From positions 1-10,316 of the forward strand of contig CAZITB010000100.1 in the NCBI GenBank assembly GCA_964542055.1: a stretch of DNA of 10,316 bases, given 5' to 3'. Positions within the stretch are counted from its first letter, which is position 1, and each line of letters opens with the position of its first letter. The notes beneath the pieces were generated by a model. It had not been told where the DNA came from. It did not search any database and worked only from the letters and a program-made list of their open reading frames with translations. Both the position numbers and the translations under genes were made by a program. Positions 1 through 5,876 of the stretch are shown piece by piece. Source of the stretch: CAZITB01 sp964542055 (GTDB lineage: Bacteria > Planctomycetota > Phycisphaerae > Sedimentisphaerales > CAMDDF01).

Positions 1-2
1 CT

Positions 3-487
3 AAGATACGAAATAGCAAGGACTTAGCAAAATATGGTGTCGAAGTTCCGCCACAGTGGTCAGCTCAAAGAATTCAGGGCGAACTTGGTAAACTCGGTTT
101 TGATATCTGTGAAAATACAGTTGCTAAATATATGCAAAAACAAAAAACAGATCCTGAAAAAATACAGCGTTGGCTTACATTTTTACAAAATCACGCGCCT
201 CATATTGTTGGCATTGATTTCCTTGTTGTCAGAACAATCTTCTTTAGGGCGATTTATGTATTTGTAGCCATATCGCATGATAGACGCAAAATATTGCACT
301 TTGCGGTTACCTCAAAGCCACACTCTCAATGGGCAATTCAACAACTTCGCGAAAGCTTTGCTTTTGATGAAACCACAAAATATGTCATCAGGGATAATGA
401 TATAATATTCAACGAAGCCTTCAAGCAACAGATCAAAATATTGGGACTTAAAGATACGCCAACGGCCTCACGATGTCCATGGCAAAA
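3..487 (+). pseudogene. DDE integrase-core transposase, copy 1, 5' part (split by element)
   Basis: This is the N-terminal and central part of an rve-type (integrase core) transposase that would cut and join IS ends. The frame is open from base 3. Visible landmarks are WSAQRIQGELGKLGFDI, a pre-catalytic helical region; GIDFLVV, carrying the first catalytic Asp; SHDRRKILHFAV; and RDNDIIFNEAF, carrying the second Asp. The catalytic Glu and the C-terminus are missing here because homology stops at W-Q (480-485), where the serine-recombinase element begins. They resume at 3858. The two halves join in frame to about 242 residues. No start codon with a ribosome-binding site is visible, so the 5' end lies outside the window or is decayed. 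The open frame continuing to 608 is antisense to the recombinase and is not part of this gene. The family is seen clearly; the exact IS name is not recognised. Confidence 0.85.
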
Positions 488-513
488 AGACTATGCTTCA
501 TACTGCACCTCAT
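484..513. other. Left attachment site (attL-like) of the serine-recombinase element
   Basis: The A-run 484-488 holds the AA core, which I place at 486-487. Reading inward from the core, the arm is A-G-A-C-T-A (488-493) and then TGCACCTCAT at 504-513. The arm contains the TAG stop of the recombinase (493-491 on the minus strand). Compared with the right end, the positions G, CTA and TGCACCT.AT match in strict register. Confidence 0.65.
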
Positions 514-2584
514 TGGTTCCTTCCGTAGTAAACGCATTTAAGGACTTTCTTTCTGACAATTTTGTTCCTATCATTTTTACCGGCCTTTCTCCTGCTATGA
601 GTTCGTAAAGACTATCTTTATCATTGTATTTGTAAGCTCGCAAAAAACCGTTTTTAGCCCAGACTTTAACAGTGTCGCTATGAACGGCTAATTCATCTGA
701 CATCTCCGATAGTGTAAGCATACCCGATTCTCGCAATCTTGTAAAACGTGTTTTTAAGTTATATGTTTTTCGTATTTTGGCAACTTTTCTAGGACTGAAA
801 AATCCCCCAGTTCCTGTTTTAAAACCTTCTGCATTGAGTTGATTAGCAAGTTGCTTTCCGGTCATATTATTTAATAGCTGATCGATTCGCTTTACAACAT
901 CGGGATCTGTTTTTCTTTCCTGACCTGCATTGAGTGGAGCAGGAAGTGTAAAAACTTTTTCCGCACCGCCCTTAAAGCGAATTTGAACTTTAATGGCATT
1001 ATTTTTGATGAGCGTTACATCTTCAATCAATAATTGAAGCATACGCTTACGCTCACGCATTGGCGTGGCTGTACTGTTCCATATTTTTGAAAAATCATCA
1101 GCCAGCGAAAGAACCTTATCTCTTATTTGTTCATCAAAATCAGCCAGGATTTCCTCACGTTGCCTCTTATAATCTCCCTGAGCCTCTGTAAGCTCACGAA
1201 GCTTAGCATTCCAGTCCGCCTCCAATTGATCAGCAACTAACCTATTATTGGGATCAACTTTCATATATCGCATTTTAGCCAGTTCAGTTTCATAAGCAAT
1301 ACGTTCAACTTGTTGTTTTCTCAATTTATCTGCCTGCTCAATACGTTGATGCAACTGCTGCTGAACACTCAGCATGATCTCAAGATTCACGGGATTCAGT
1401 TCGTCAATAAGCAGCTTACTGATAGTATCATCAATAGTTTTACCTGAAATGCTCTGACAAATACGTTTGCCATGCTGTATACCTTCACTCTGGCATACAT
1501 AATCTGGCTCCAGTTGACCTCTGCGATGGTGGTAGCGTACAGTCATACGCCTGCCGCATATACCACACATTATAATGCCCTGAAGTAAAGCAGGGCCTTG
1601 GCATGGGGGACTTTTACGCCTGTCATGACCGTAACGCTGTGACTGCTGATGTAATTGTTTGAGATTGTCCTGATACTGTTGCCATGTAATGTATCCCGGA
1701 TGGGCATCGGGAATAAGTGTATGCCATTGTTCTTGCGGCAGTGGTTTATAGGCATCACCACCATTAGCTTTTTTGTAAGTTTTTGTCCTTCCAAAAACAA
1801 ATGCTCCGGCATATCGAGGATTATGTAATACCTGTAAGGCGCGACTATGACAAAGTTTGCCCCAGACTAATCGTCCTTTATCTGCACCTTTGCATAAACG
1901 TCTTGGGAACAATAGCCCTTGCTGACGAAAATATTTCACAATAGCACAGGCAGTGCCTTTATGTTTATAGGTGTTGAAAAATACAAATAAGGCATTTTGC
2001 ACTTGTTTGTCAGAATCGAGTATAACTTTCTCCTGTGGATCATAACATAAGCCGACCGGAAGGGGCAGTTTAAGCTCTCCTCTGGAAGCTTTATTGCGGA
2101 GTCCGCCTTGCAGCCTGGCTTTTAGAACATGCAATTCTGCCTCACTCATTGTCCCCTTTAACCCGAGCAATAGTCTGTCATTGAAATGACCAGGATCATA
2201 CAAACCATCTTCATCAAGAATCAATGTCTCGCTTAGGGCACATATTTCAAGCAAACGATGCCAATCCATAGAATTACGTGCAAGCCTTGAAACTTCCAGC
2301 CCCAAAACAATACCAGCGTTACCCATGCCTACCTCGGTGACCAATTTTTGAAAACCTTCTCTGTCTGCTGTTGATGCAGCTGATTGCCCAAGGTCGCTAT
2401 CGATAACTATTATATTCTCCGCTTTCCAGCCTAACGCTATAGCTCTTTGGCGAAGTGCATATTGGCGTTTAGTACTCTCTGTATTCTCAAAGACTTGTCG
2501 CAGTGTAGATTGGCGGATGTAAAGATATGCGTTGCGTTTTAAATGATTTGCGGTAACTTTTTGATTATTTTGGTAACTGTTCAT
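491..2584 (-). CDS. Large serine recombinase (resolvase-recombinase-zinc ribbon)
   Basis: This is a 697-aa site-specific recombinase that should catalyse insertion and excision of the surrounding element through a phosphoserine intermediate. The N-terminal resolvase domain covers about residues 18-165, with YIRQS placing the nucleophile at Ser26 and an EVSRLARN motif supplying Arg100 and Arg103. A Recombinase domain follows (about 175-300), then a zinc ribbon with CGICGRRM and cysteines at 340, 343, 364 and 376, a charged Glu/Lys/Arg/Gln-rich helical stretch (about 400-500) that is probably coiled coil, and a C-terminal HTH-like segment (about 610-690). The ATG is preceded by GAGGGGGT and overlaps the TGA of the upstream ORF as ATGA, so translation is probably coupled. 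The TAG stop lies 3 bp from the element's left core. All expected residues are present and I see no disruption. It looks like the y4bA-type family. Confidence 0.93.
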   Translation of the reverse strand: MNSYQNNQKVTANHLKRNAYLYIRQSTLRQVFENTESTKRQYALRQRAIALGWKAENIIVIDSDLGQSAASTADREGFQKLVTEVGMGNAGIVLGLEVSRLARNSMDWHRLLEICALSETLILDEDGLYDPGHFNDRLLLGLKGTMSEAELHVLKARLQGGLRNKASRGELKLPLPVGLCYDPQEKVILDSDKQVQNALFVFFNTYKHKGTACAIVKYFRQQGLLFPRRLCKGADKGRLVWGKLCHSRALQVLHNPRYAGAFVFGRTKTYKKANGGDAYKPLPQEQWHTLIPDAHPGYITWQQYQDNLKQLHQQSQRYGHDRRKSPPCQGPALLQGIIMCGICGRRMTVRYHHRRGQLEPDYVCQSEGIQHGKRICQSISGKTIDDTISKLLIDELNPVNLEIMLSVQQQLHQRIEQADKLRKQQVERIAYETELAKMRYMKVDPNNRLVADQLEADWNAKLRELTEAQGDYKRQREEILADFDEQIRDKVLSLADDFSKIWNSTATPMRERKRMLQLLIEDVTLIKNNAIKVQIRFKGGAEKVFTLPAPLNAGQERKTDPDVVKRIDQLLNNMTGKQLANQLNAEGFKTGTGGFFSPRKVAKIRKTYNLKTRFTRLRESGMLTLSEMSDELAVHSDTVKVWAKNGFLRAYKYNDKDSLYELIAGERPVKMIGTKLSERKSLNAFTTEGTNEVQYEA

Positions 2585-2883
2585 GGCAACACCCCCTCGC
2601 CTGCATCAATAAGAACATTGGTTATAAGCATAGCAAACTGCTGACCAATATTTGGCAATGGCTGCTTTGATTCTAAAATGTTACTTGGTGATATCGAGCA
2701 GATTTGTTCAGTTTCCGAAATCCACACATCTATCCAGGCAGCAAGTCCCTTATAAATACACAGACTAAATCCCCAATTAGTACCATAGCCTGATATCGCC
2801 TGACGACGCATCGCTTCATAACGACCGAGCAATTTACCTGATTGATCGCAATAGCCAGGCCGTCTTTTTAGAGCCCTTTTTTT
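2581..2883 (-). CDS. C-terminal ORF after HTH gene, probably made by -1 frameshift
   Basis: About 100 codons are open in the -1 frame relative to the HTH gene and end in VLP followed by TGA, which overlaps the recombinase ATG by 4 nt. The visible sequence includes GRYEAMRRQAIS, then a hydrophobic GFSLCIYKGLAAWIDVW segment. I recall similar stretches downstream of HTH genes in serine-recombinase elements, but I do not recognise a function. There is no ATG or GTG between the end of the HTH frame and the ATG inside RYEAM; the only early candidate is a TTG in KLLG. The HTH gene carries the slippery run A AAA AAA G just before its stop, which would fuse the two into a 249-aa protein. Alternatives are a homopolymer frameshift mutation or sequencing error, or coupled initiation at TTG. 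Confidence 0.6.
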   Translation of the reverse strand, partial: KKRALKRRPGYCDQSGKLLGRYEAMRRQAISGYGTNWGFSLCIYKGLAAWIDVWISETEQICSISPSNILESKQPLPNIGQQFAMLITNVLIDAGEGVLP

Positions 2884-3329
2884 AGTCGGCGGGTAATGGC
2901 TCGTTCTATACTGCGGGGATGTACTGAAAGGCCAAACTTTTCTTGAATTAGCCGGGACAACTTTGTAGATTTGATCTGTTTTTCGGATGCTTTTGCCGAG
3001 ATTACAAAGTCCATAATCTGGCCGGTAAGCTTGTGAGCAACTTGGGGGCCTCGCTGTCTGGGCATCAGGGCAGGCAAGCCACCTTGTTCGAATGTCGCCT
3101 GGAGCTTGTAAAATGTAATCCGTGAAAAACCAAAAGCTTTCGTTGCCTGCTCTACCGTCCAGCCATCTACCCTGACACGACGCAACATCTCGTATCGAAC
3201 CATGACTATATCCCGAGGATCGAAGAAATCTTTTGACAGAAAAAGCTCGTCTGTTACCTGCTTGGCATGGCGATTCAAAGTGCCATTTTGCTCCAATACG
3301 CCAATTTTTACTTCCTTGTAATCTTGCAT
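2868..3329 (-). CDS. Helix-turn-helix protein of the serine-recombinase element
   Basis: This 153-aa basic protein has an obvious HTH in the middle, about residues 55-100: WTVEQATKAFGFSRITFYKL, followed by GGLPALMPRQRGP, the usual linker of IS-associated HTH proteins. A second helical DNA-binding segment lies near the C-terminus (LSRLIQEKFGLSVHPRSIER). The upstream FFDPRDIVMVRYEMLRR is a strong block of the same family. The ATG has a near-ideal site, AGGAGG five bases upstream, and a promoter-like sequence precedes it. The gene is followed by the -1 frame ORF and then the recombinase. I infer it helps direct the recombinase or regulates the unit; neither role is shown by the sequence. It ends at TAA 12 nt after a run of seven A. 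Confidence 0.85.
   Translation of the reverse strand: MQDYKEVKIGVLEQNGTLNRHAKQVTDELFLSKDFFDPRDIVMVRYEMLRRVRVDGWTVEQATKAFGFSRITFYKLQATFEQGGLPALMPRQRGPQVAHKLTGQIMDFVISAKASEKQIKSTKLSRLIQEKFGLSVHPRSIERAITRRLKKGL
2877..2883 (-). promoter_or_regulatory. Candidate -1 ribosomal frameshift site (A AAA AAA G)
   Basis: On the minus strand the HTH frame reads CGA CTA AAA AAA GGG CTC TAA. The seven A residues are phased as A-AAA-AAA, the form that promotes -1 slippage in IS3- and IS1-type elements. Slippage avoids the TAA and enters the 100-codon C-terminal frame. I found no clear upstream SD-like enhancer or strong downstream stem. Confidence 0.5.
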
Positions 3330-3550
3330 AATAACCTCCTGTAATAGACATTAACATTATAGTTAATTCTATTATGCCTATTTTACAAGAATAGTCAAGT
3401 ATTCTGTTTGCCCAAAAACAAGTTTTTATACCATTAAAACGCAAATATAAAGCTAAGTAGCTTCGAAATACCAAAAGCAATAATGGCGTAATAAAATTAA
3501 CACTTTTGGCATAATCCGCTTTACAGTCCACATGAACACATTTAGTCATT
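3330..3550 (-). other. Region between DUF5372 gene and HTH gene
   Basis: This A+T-rich stretch holds the promoter candidate. An ATG at 3549-3547 follows GGAGGGG just after the DUF5372 stop and opens a frame that runs into the HTH region in the wrong frame. Its first 70 or so residues (MTKCVHVDCKADYAKS onward) are hydrophobic and A+T-driven, and I recognise nothing in them. An 8-bp inverted pair, ATTATGCC (3371-3378) and GGCATAAT (3508-3515), lies across the region, with one arm over the -10. Confidence 0.4.
3356..3398 (-). promoter_or_regulatory. Promoter candidate for the HTH/recombinase operon
   Basis: On the minus strand TTGACT (3398-3393) is followed after 16 bp by CATAAT (3376-3371). 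A perfect TATAAT also lies at 3361-3356, without a good -35. The HTH ATG starts 27 bp further on. This is the clearest sigma70-like promoter in the element and would drive the HTH gene, its frameshift extension and the recombinase. Confidence 0.5.
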
Positions 3551-3862
3551 TTACCCCTCCCCACACTGCTGCAATGACTCAATAACATGCAACAAAGCCA
3601 ACATATGCCGGAAATGAAACAAGGATCTTTTATCGGAGAGTACTATAAAAGGGTCTGCAGGCAAAATGTCCGTATAGCTCGAGGGAAGTGACTTAAGCTG
3701 TCCCTGTTCATTATGATAGTAGACTTTATCTGCCGCCCAGTTCTGTCTAAATGTTACCAGGGCAAACTTTTGGCCATACAATGGGTGAAAAGGATGAATA
3801 ACCGTAAAAATTCTCTGTGAATCAGCACCATAAGGTGCATTTGACTGGTTAGACAAATCCAA
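3551..3862 (-). CDS. DUF5372-type protein of the serine-recombinase element
   Basis: This small protein is of the kind found beside y4bA-type serine recombinases. The recognisable core runs from VIHPFHPLYGQKFALV through RQNWAADKVYY, then LPSSYTDILPADPFIVL and the C-terminal RSLFHFRHMLALL. That matches my memory of DUF5372 proteins; function unknown. The start is a problem. In the integrated state the open frame begins only at TTG codons, one in the host gene (3862-3860) and one across the core (3856-3854), with no ribosome-binding site. In the excised circle an ATG with GAGGTG upstream, at the recombinase end (501-499), would be joined in frame and give 106 residues. The stop TAA is at 3553-3551. 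The coding assignment is fairly secure; the start is inferred. Confidence 0.75.
   Translation of the reverse strand: MDLSNQSNAPYGADSQRIFTVIHPFHPLYGQKFALVTFRQNWAADKVYYHNEQGQLKSLPSSYTDILPADPFIVLSDKRSLFHFRHMLALLHVIESLQQCGEG
3830..3857. other. Right attachment site (attR-like) of the serine-recombinase element
   Basis: The core AA lies at 3856-3857. Reading inward on the minus strand, the arm is T-G-T-C-T-A (3855-3850) and then TGCACCTTAT at 3839-3830, again exactly 16 bp from the core. This mirrors the left end and forms an imperfect inverted repeat, as expected of the half-sites bound by a large serine recombinase. Confidence 0.65.
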
Positions 3863-4101
3863 TTTGTGAAAGAGTTATTGGTACCCTTCAGAGAGGCTGT
3901 CTTGACCATATGATTATTCTCAATGAAAAACATTTGCATGATGTTCTGCACGAATACATTTTCGAATACTATAATGTTGCCAGAACGCATATGTCACTTG
4001 AGAAAGATTCGCCAGAACATAGGTTGATTCAAAAAGATGGCAAGGTCGTAAGCAAGCCAATTCTCGGCGGACTCCATCACATATATAGTAGAGTTGCTTA
4101 A
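3858..4101 (+). pseudogene. DDE integrase-core transposase, copy 1, 3' part
   Basis: This is the C-terminal part of the transposase interrupted by the serine-recombinase element. It resumes with P-I-C-E-R-V-I-G, the Glu being the third catalytic acid. CLDHMIILNEKHLHDVL follows, then YYNVARTHMSLEKDSPEHR and the family-typical ending GGLHHIYSRVA and TAA. It is almost identical to the same region of copy 2. One likely lesion or drift is LQRGCLDH, where copy 2 has LRRECLNH. On its own it lacks the two Asp residues and cannot be active, but precise loss of the inserted element would restore the frame. Confidence 0.88.
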
Positions 4102-4210
4102 AAAATCAATTTTACTACTGTTTAGCAACTTGGCAAATGCATGCGCAAACTACGAAAAAACAGCAAATTATTGCGATTCAATCAAAATTTTACGCCTCTT
4201 TTTTTTCAAT
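4102..4210 (+). repeat. 3' tail of DDE IS copy 1, homologous to 4672-4779
   Basis: This is the non-coding sequence after the copy 1 stop. It aligns with the sequence after copy 2: TTTAGCAAC..., then GCATGCGCAAACTACGAAAAA against GTATGCGCACACTACGAAAAA, and later TCAATT against CCAATT. It is therefore the 3' end region of the IS rather than host DNA. It stops at TATC (4211-4214), where copy 2 coding sequence begins. Confidence 0.65.
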
Positions 4211-4671
4211 TATCGCATGATAGACGCAAAATATTGCACTTTGCAGTTACTTCAAAGCCGCACAGTCATTGGGCAATTCAACAGATCCTTGAAACTTTTG
4301 CTTTTGATGAGACCACAAAATATGTCATCAGGGATAATGATATAATATTCAATGAAGCCTTCAGACAACAGATCAAGAAACTGGGACTTAAAGATACGCC
4401 AACGGCCCCACGAAGTACCTGGCAAAATCCTTTTTCCGAACGAGTACTCGGGACACTTCGTCGAGAATGCCTTAATCATATGATTATTCTGAACGAAAAA
4501 CATTTGCATGATGTTCTGCACGAATACATTTTCGAATATTACAATGTTGCCAGAACGCATATGTCACTTGAGAAAGATTCGCCAGAACATAGGTTGATTC
4601 AAAAAGATGGCAAGATCATAAGCAAGCCAATTCTTGGCGGACTCCACCACATATATAGCAGGGTTGCTTAA
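4211..4671 (+). pseudogene. DDE integrase-core transposase, copy 2, 5'-truncated
   Basis: This second copy of the same gene starts at SHDRRKILHFAV. It keeps the second Asp (RDND), the Glu (PFSERVLGTLRREC) and the full C-terminus ending GGLHHIYSRVA. The N-terminal third with the first catalytic Asp is missing, replaced by the tail of copy 1. An open frame can be extended upstream to 4141, but those residues (MRKLRKNSKLL and onward) translate the IS tail and are not part of the protein. It is more than 90% alike by eye to copy 1 where they overlap. It is inactive as it stands and useful as a reference for the empty site of the serine element (WQNP). Confidence 0.85.
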
Positions 4672-4861
4672 GATACGAATACGATCACTTAGCAACCGCG
4701 GGGAATGTATGCGCACACTACGAAAAATCAGTGAAATTTTGCCATTCAGTAAAAATTCACTCTTCAATTTCTCCAATTATCAACTTTTGAAAGATCCAAT
4801 TCTCAAAAAATCCTGAGAAATTTGTATTTTTTCAACTCATATCATTTTTTGATGAAGACAG
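4672..4861 (+). other. 3' tail of DDE IS copy 2 and unassigned flank
   Basis: About 4672-4780 is the non-coding 3' tail of the IS, matching 4102-4210. The following 80 bases are A+T-rich with runs of T and A and hold no convincing gene. The IS end is not obvious, so I cannot place its inverted repeat. NagB-like homology begins on the other strand near 4862. Confidence 0.4.
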
Positions 4862-5248
4862 CCGCTGCCTGAGTTTCATAATTGGTCGGGCATAGCCTGG
4901 TCGTAAAGTAATGGTCGGAACCTTTGATATTAAACCCGATATGGCCGTCCGGCCCGATTCCGCCGAGAAAAAAACCGATTCCGCCCATGTCGCGAATTTT
5001 ACGTTCCTGTAACGTTTCTTGCCCTTGGCCTGCGTGCTGGTACACACAATCAGCATATTCCCAAACTTCTCGCAATATCTCGGGGCTATGGGTCAGATTC
5101 AGAGCATACACTCTTCACCTCGTCGAACTCCCGATGTTAATTCACATCGGTTCCGGGCGGCTGGATTACCTTACCCAGAAAGGCTTCTAAGATAATTCTC
5201 AAGGTCCCATTATCTATCTCCTTCACAACAATAGCTCAGAGCTTGGTT
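4862..5248 (-). pseudogene. NagB-like sugar-phosphate isomerase fragment, decayed
   Basis: The minus strand encodes a piece resembling glucosamine-6-phosphate isomerase/deaminase-like proteins. The key block is GGIGFFLGGIGPDGHIGFN followed by KGSDHYFTTRL, the GxGPDGHIxFN loop of the NagB/6-phosphogluconolactonase fold. CPTNYETQAAA follows and then the homology stops at the border with the IS tail. Upstream, in another frame, the stretch from EIDNGTLRIILEAFLGK to VIQPPGTDVN appears to be the earlier part of the same protein. It is interrupted by a TAA and then by a probable 2-nt deletion between REFDEVK and VYALNLTHSPE. Both ends are missing. The gene is dead, though it once probably acted in amino-sugar or related metabolism. 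The family call rests on the one strong motif; the joining of frames is inference. Confidence 0.6.
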
Positions 5249-5455
5249 AACATACCAAATCACAAAACCTGTCCTGTCCCAGAATAGTATCTTGCATTTA
5301 TCGCCGTATTTATTAAAGAATACAAACAGGTATCCGCTGAATGGATCTTTCTGCATGAAACTTTCAGTTAACATCGAAAGTTTATTAAATCCGCATCTCA
5401 TATCAGTAGGCTCAGTGTAAATGAATATCTTAACTGATGATGGCAAACTCAGCAT
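5210..5455 (-). pseudogene. tnpB: IS66 TnpB (Orf2), truncated
   Basis: This is the IS66-family accessory protein TnpB (IS66 Orf2, about 115 aa when complete). Clear family sequence runs from MLSLPSSVKIFIYTEPTDMR through GYLFVFFNKYGDKCKILFWDR to GFVIWY, about 69 residues. The remaining codons (VNQALSYCCEGDR) are not IS66-like and translate the neighbouring NagB-like remnant, so the break lies near 5249. The ATG overlaps the tnpA stop by 7 nt (ATGCTGA), the usual tight IS66 arrangement. The DDE transposase TnpC, which should follow, is absent, so the element cannot move by itself. Confidence 0.88.
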
Positions 5456-5796
5456 AAGCCCGCCTTTGATAATGCTAAAAGAATATCAGTCAACATCTTA
5501 GTGTTAAAGTCATTTGGTATTTTTAAGATGTTACCGGATGTCAGAACAATCTCCAAATTACATGATTGCTGATCAGGAATTGAAACCTTAATAAATGATG
5601 ATGAATCTATTTCTCGCTTTTCATTGGTGGAGTCATTATCTTTCGAAAGCTTCTTTCGCCACGAATAAAAAGATGGCTCAGAGAGACCCTCTCGCTTACA
5701 AAACCGGCGAACCGAGAGATTACTTGTTTTAAATGTTTCCAGCACCATCTGCCAGAATTGCTGTTGGTCGCTGTTAGTTTTTTGCTCATTGCTCAT
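5449..5796 (-). CDS. tnpA: IS66 TnpA (Orf1)
   Basis: This 115-aa first protein of an IS66-type element is probably DNA-binding and required along with TnpB for transposition by TnpC. FWQMVLETFKTSNLSVRRFC leads into a helix-turn-helix, KREGLSEPSFYSWRKKL, the hallmark of IS66 Orf1 (residues about 12-50). The C-terminal half (LEIVLTSGNILKIPNDFN) is the usual short beta-rich tail. The start ATG has AGAGGAAATC upstream. The reading frame is complete and about the normal family length. It sits 75-80 bp inside the element's left end and overlaps tnpB. Because tnpB is cut and tnpC is lost, it is an intact gene in a dead element. Confidence 0.9.
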   Translation of the reverse strand: MSNEQKTNSDQQQFWQMVLETFKTSNLSVRRFCKREGLSEPSFYSWRKKLSKDNDSTNEKREIDSSSFIKVSIPDQQSCNLEIVLTSGNILKIPNDFNTKMLTDILLALSKAGLC

Positions 5797-5876
5797 GATT
5801 TCCTCTAAAAATAACCATGAACAGAATTATCAACTTTTTAAAGAATCCCGCAAGATGTCGTTGCCCATGTGCTTAC
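5797..5876 (-). mobile_element. Left end of the IS66 remnant
   Basis: Upstream of tnpA the minus strand reaches GTAAGCACATGGGCAACGAC, starting at 5876. GTAAGC is the common outer sequence of IS66-family terminal repeats, so the element boundary is probably 5876/5877. The matching right end was lost with tnpC, so the 8-bp target duplication (expected copy ATTATAAA at 5877-5884) cannot be confirmed. Confidence 0.65.

Larger units (their letters stand above)
488..3857 (-). mobile_element. Serine-recombinase mobile element inserted in a DDE transposase gene
   Basis: The 3,370-bp insertion is defined by the interrupted host gene. Target sequence ends at 487 and resumes at 3858, and removing the insert with an AA core (486-487 = 3856-3857) restores TGG CAA AAT CCA ATT TGT GAA. 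The intact second copy at 4429-4440 has TGG CAA AAT CCT, which supports four A residues in the empty site. There is no direct duplication beyond the A-run, as expected for serine integration rather than DDE transposition. The cargo is entirely on the minus strand: DUF5372-type ORF, HTH protein, frameshifted C-terminal ORF, large serine recombinase. From memory this gene set resembles the y4bA-D type units of rhizobial plasmids; I could not check that. The element looks intact and potentially mobile. Confidence 0.85.

Noticed and set aside
489..608. Plus-strand frame continuing past the insertion point of the DDE gene
   Set aside because: It is antisense to the C-terminus of the serine recombinase and loses all integrase similarity after W-Q.
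2884..3588. Long minus-strand frame covering the HTH gene in another frame
   Set aside because: Its middle part is Arg/Ser/Cys-rich shadow of the HTH gene, which has the ribosome-binding site and family motifs. Only its last 100 codons are kept, as the -1 frame ORF.
5141..5156. Palindrome around ACATCGG/GATGT in the NagB-like remnant (GATGTGAATTAACATC on the minus strand)
   Set aside because: A 5-bp stem within decayed coding sequence with no T-run; not supported as a terminator or operator.
4924..5190. Plus-strand ORF opposite the NagB-like fragment
   Set aside because: Pro/Ser/Arg-rich antisense shadow; the minus strand carries the recognisable motif.
4775..5838. 14-bp direct repeat AATTATCAACTTTT at 4775-4788 and 5825-5838
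   Set aside because: One A+T-rich 14-mer match is about what chance gives in 10 kb of this composition, and the flanks differ. One copy is IS tail, the other lies inside the IS66 end.
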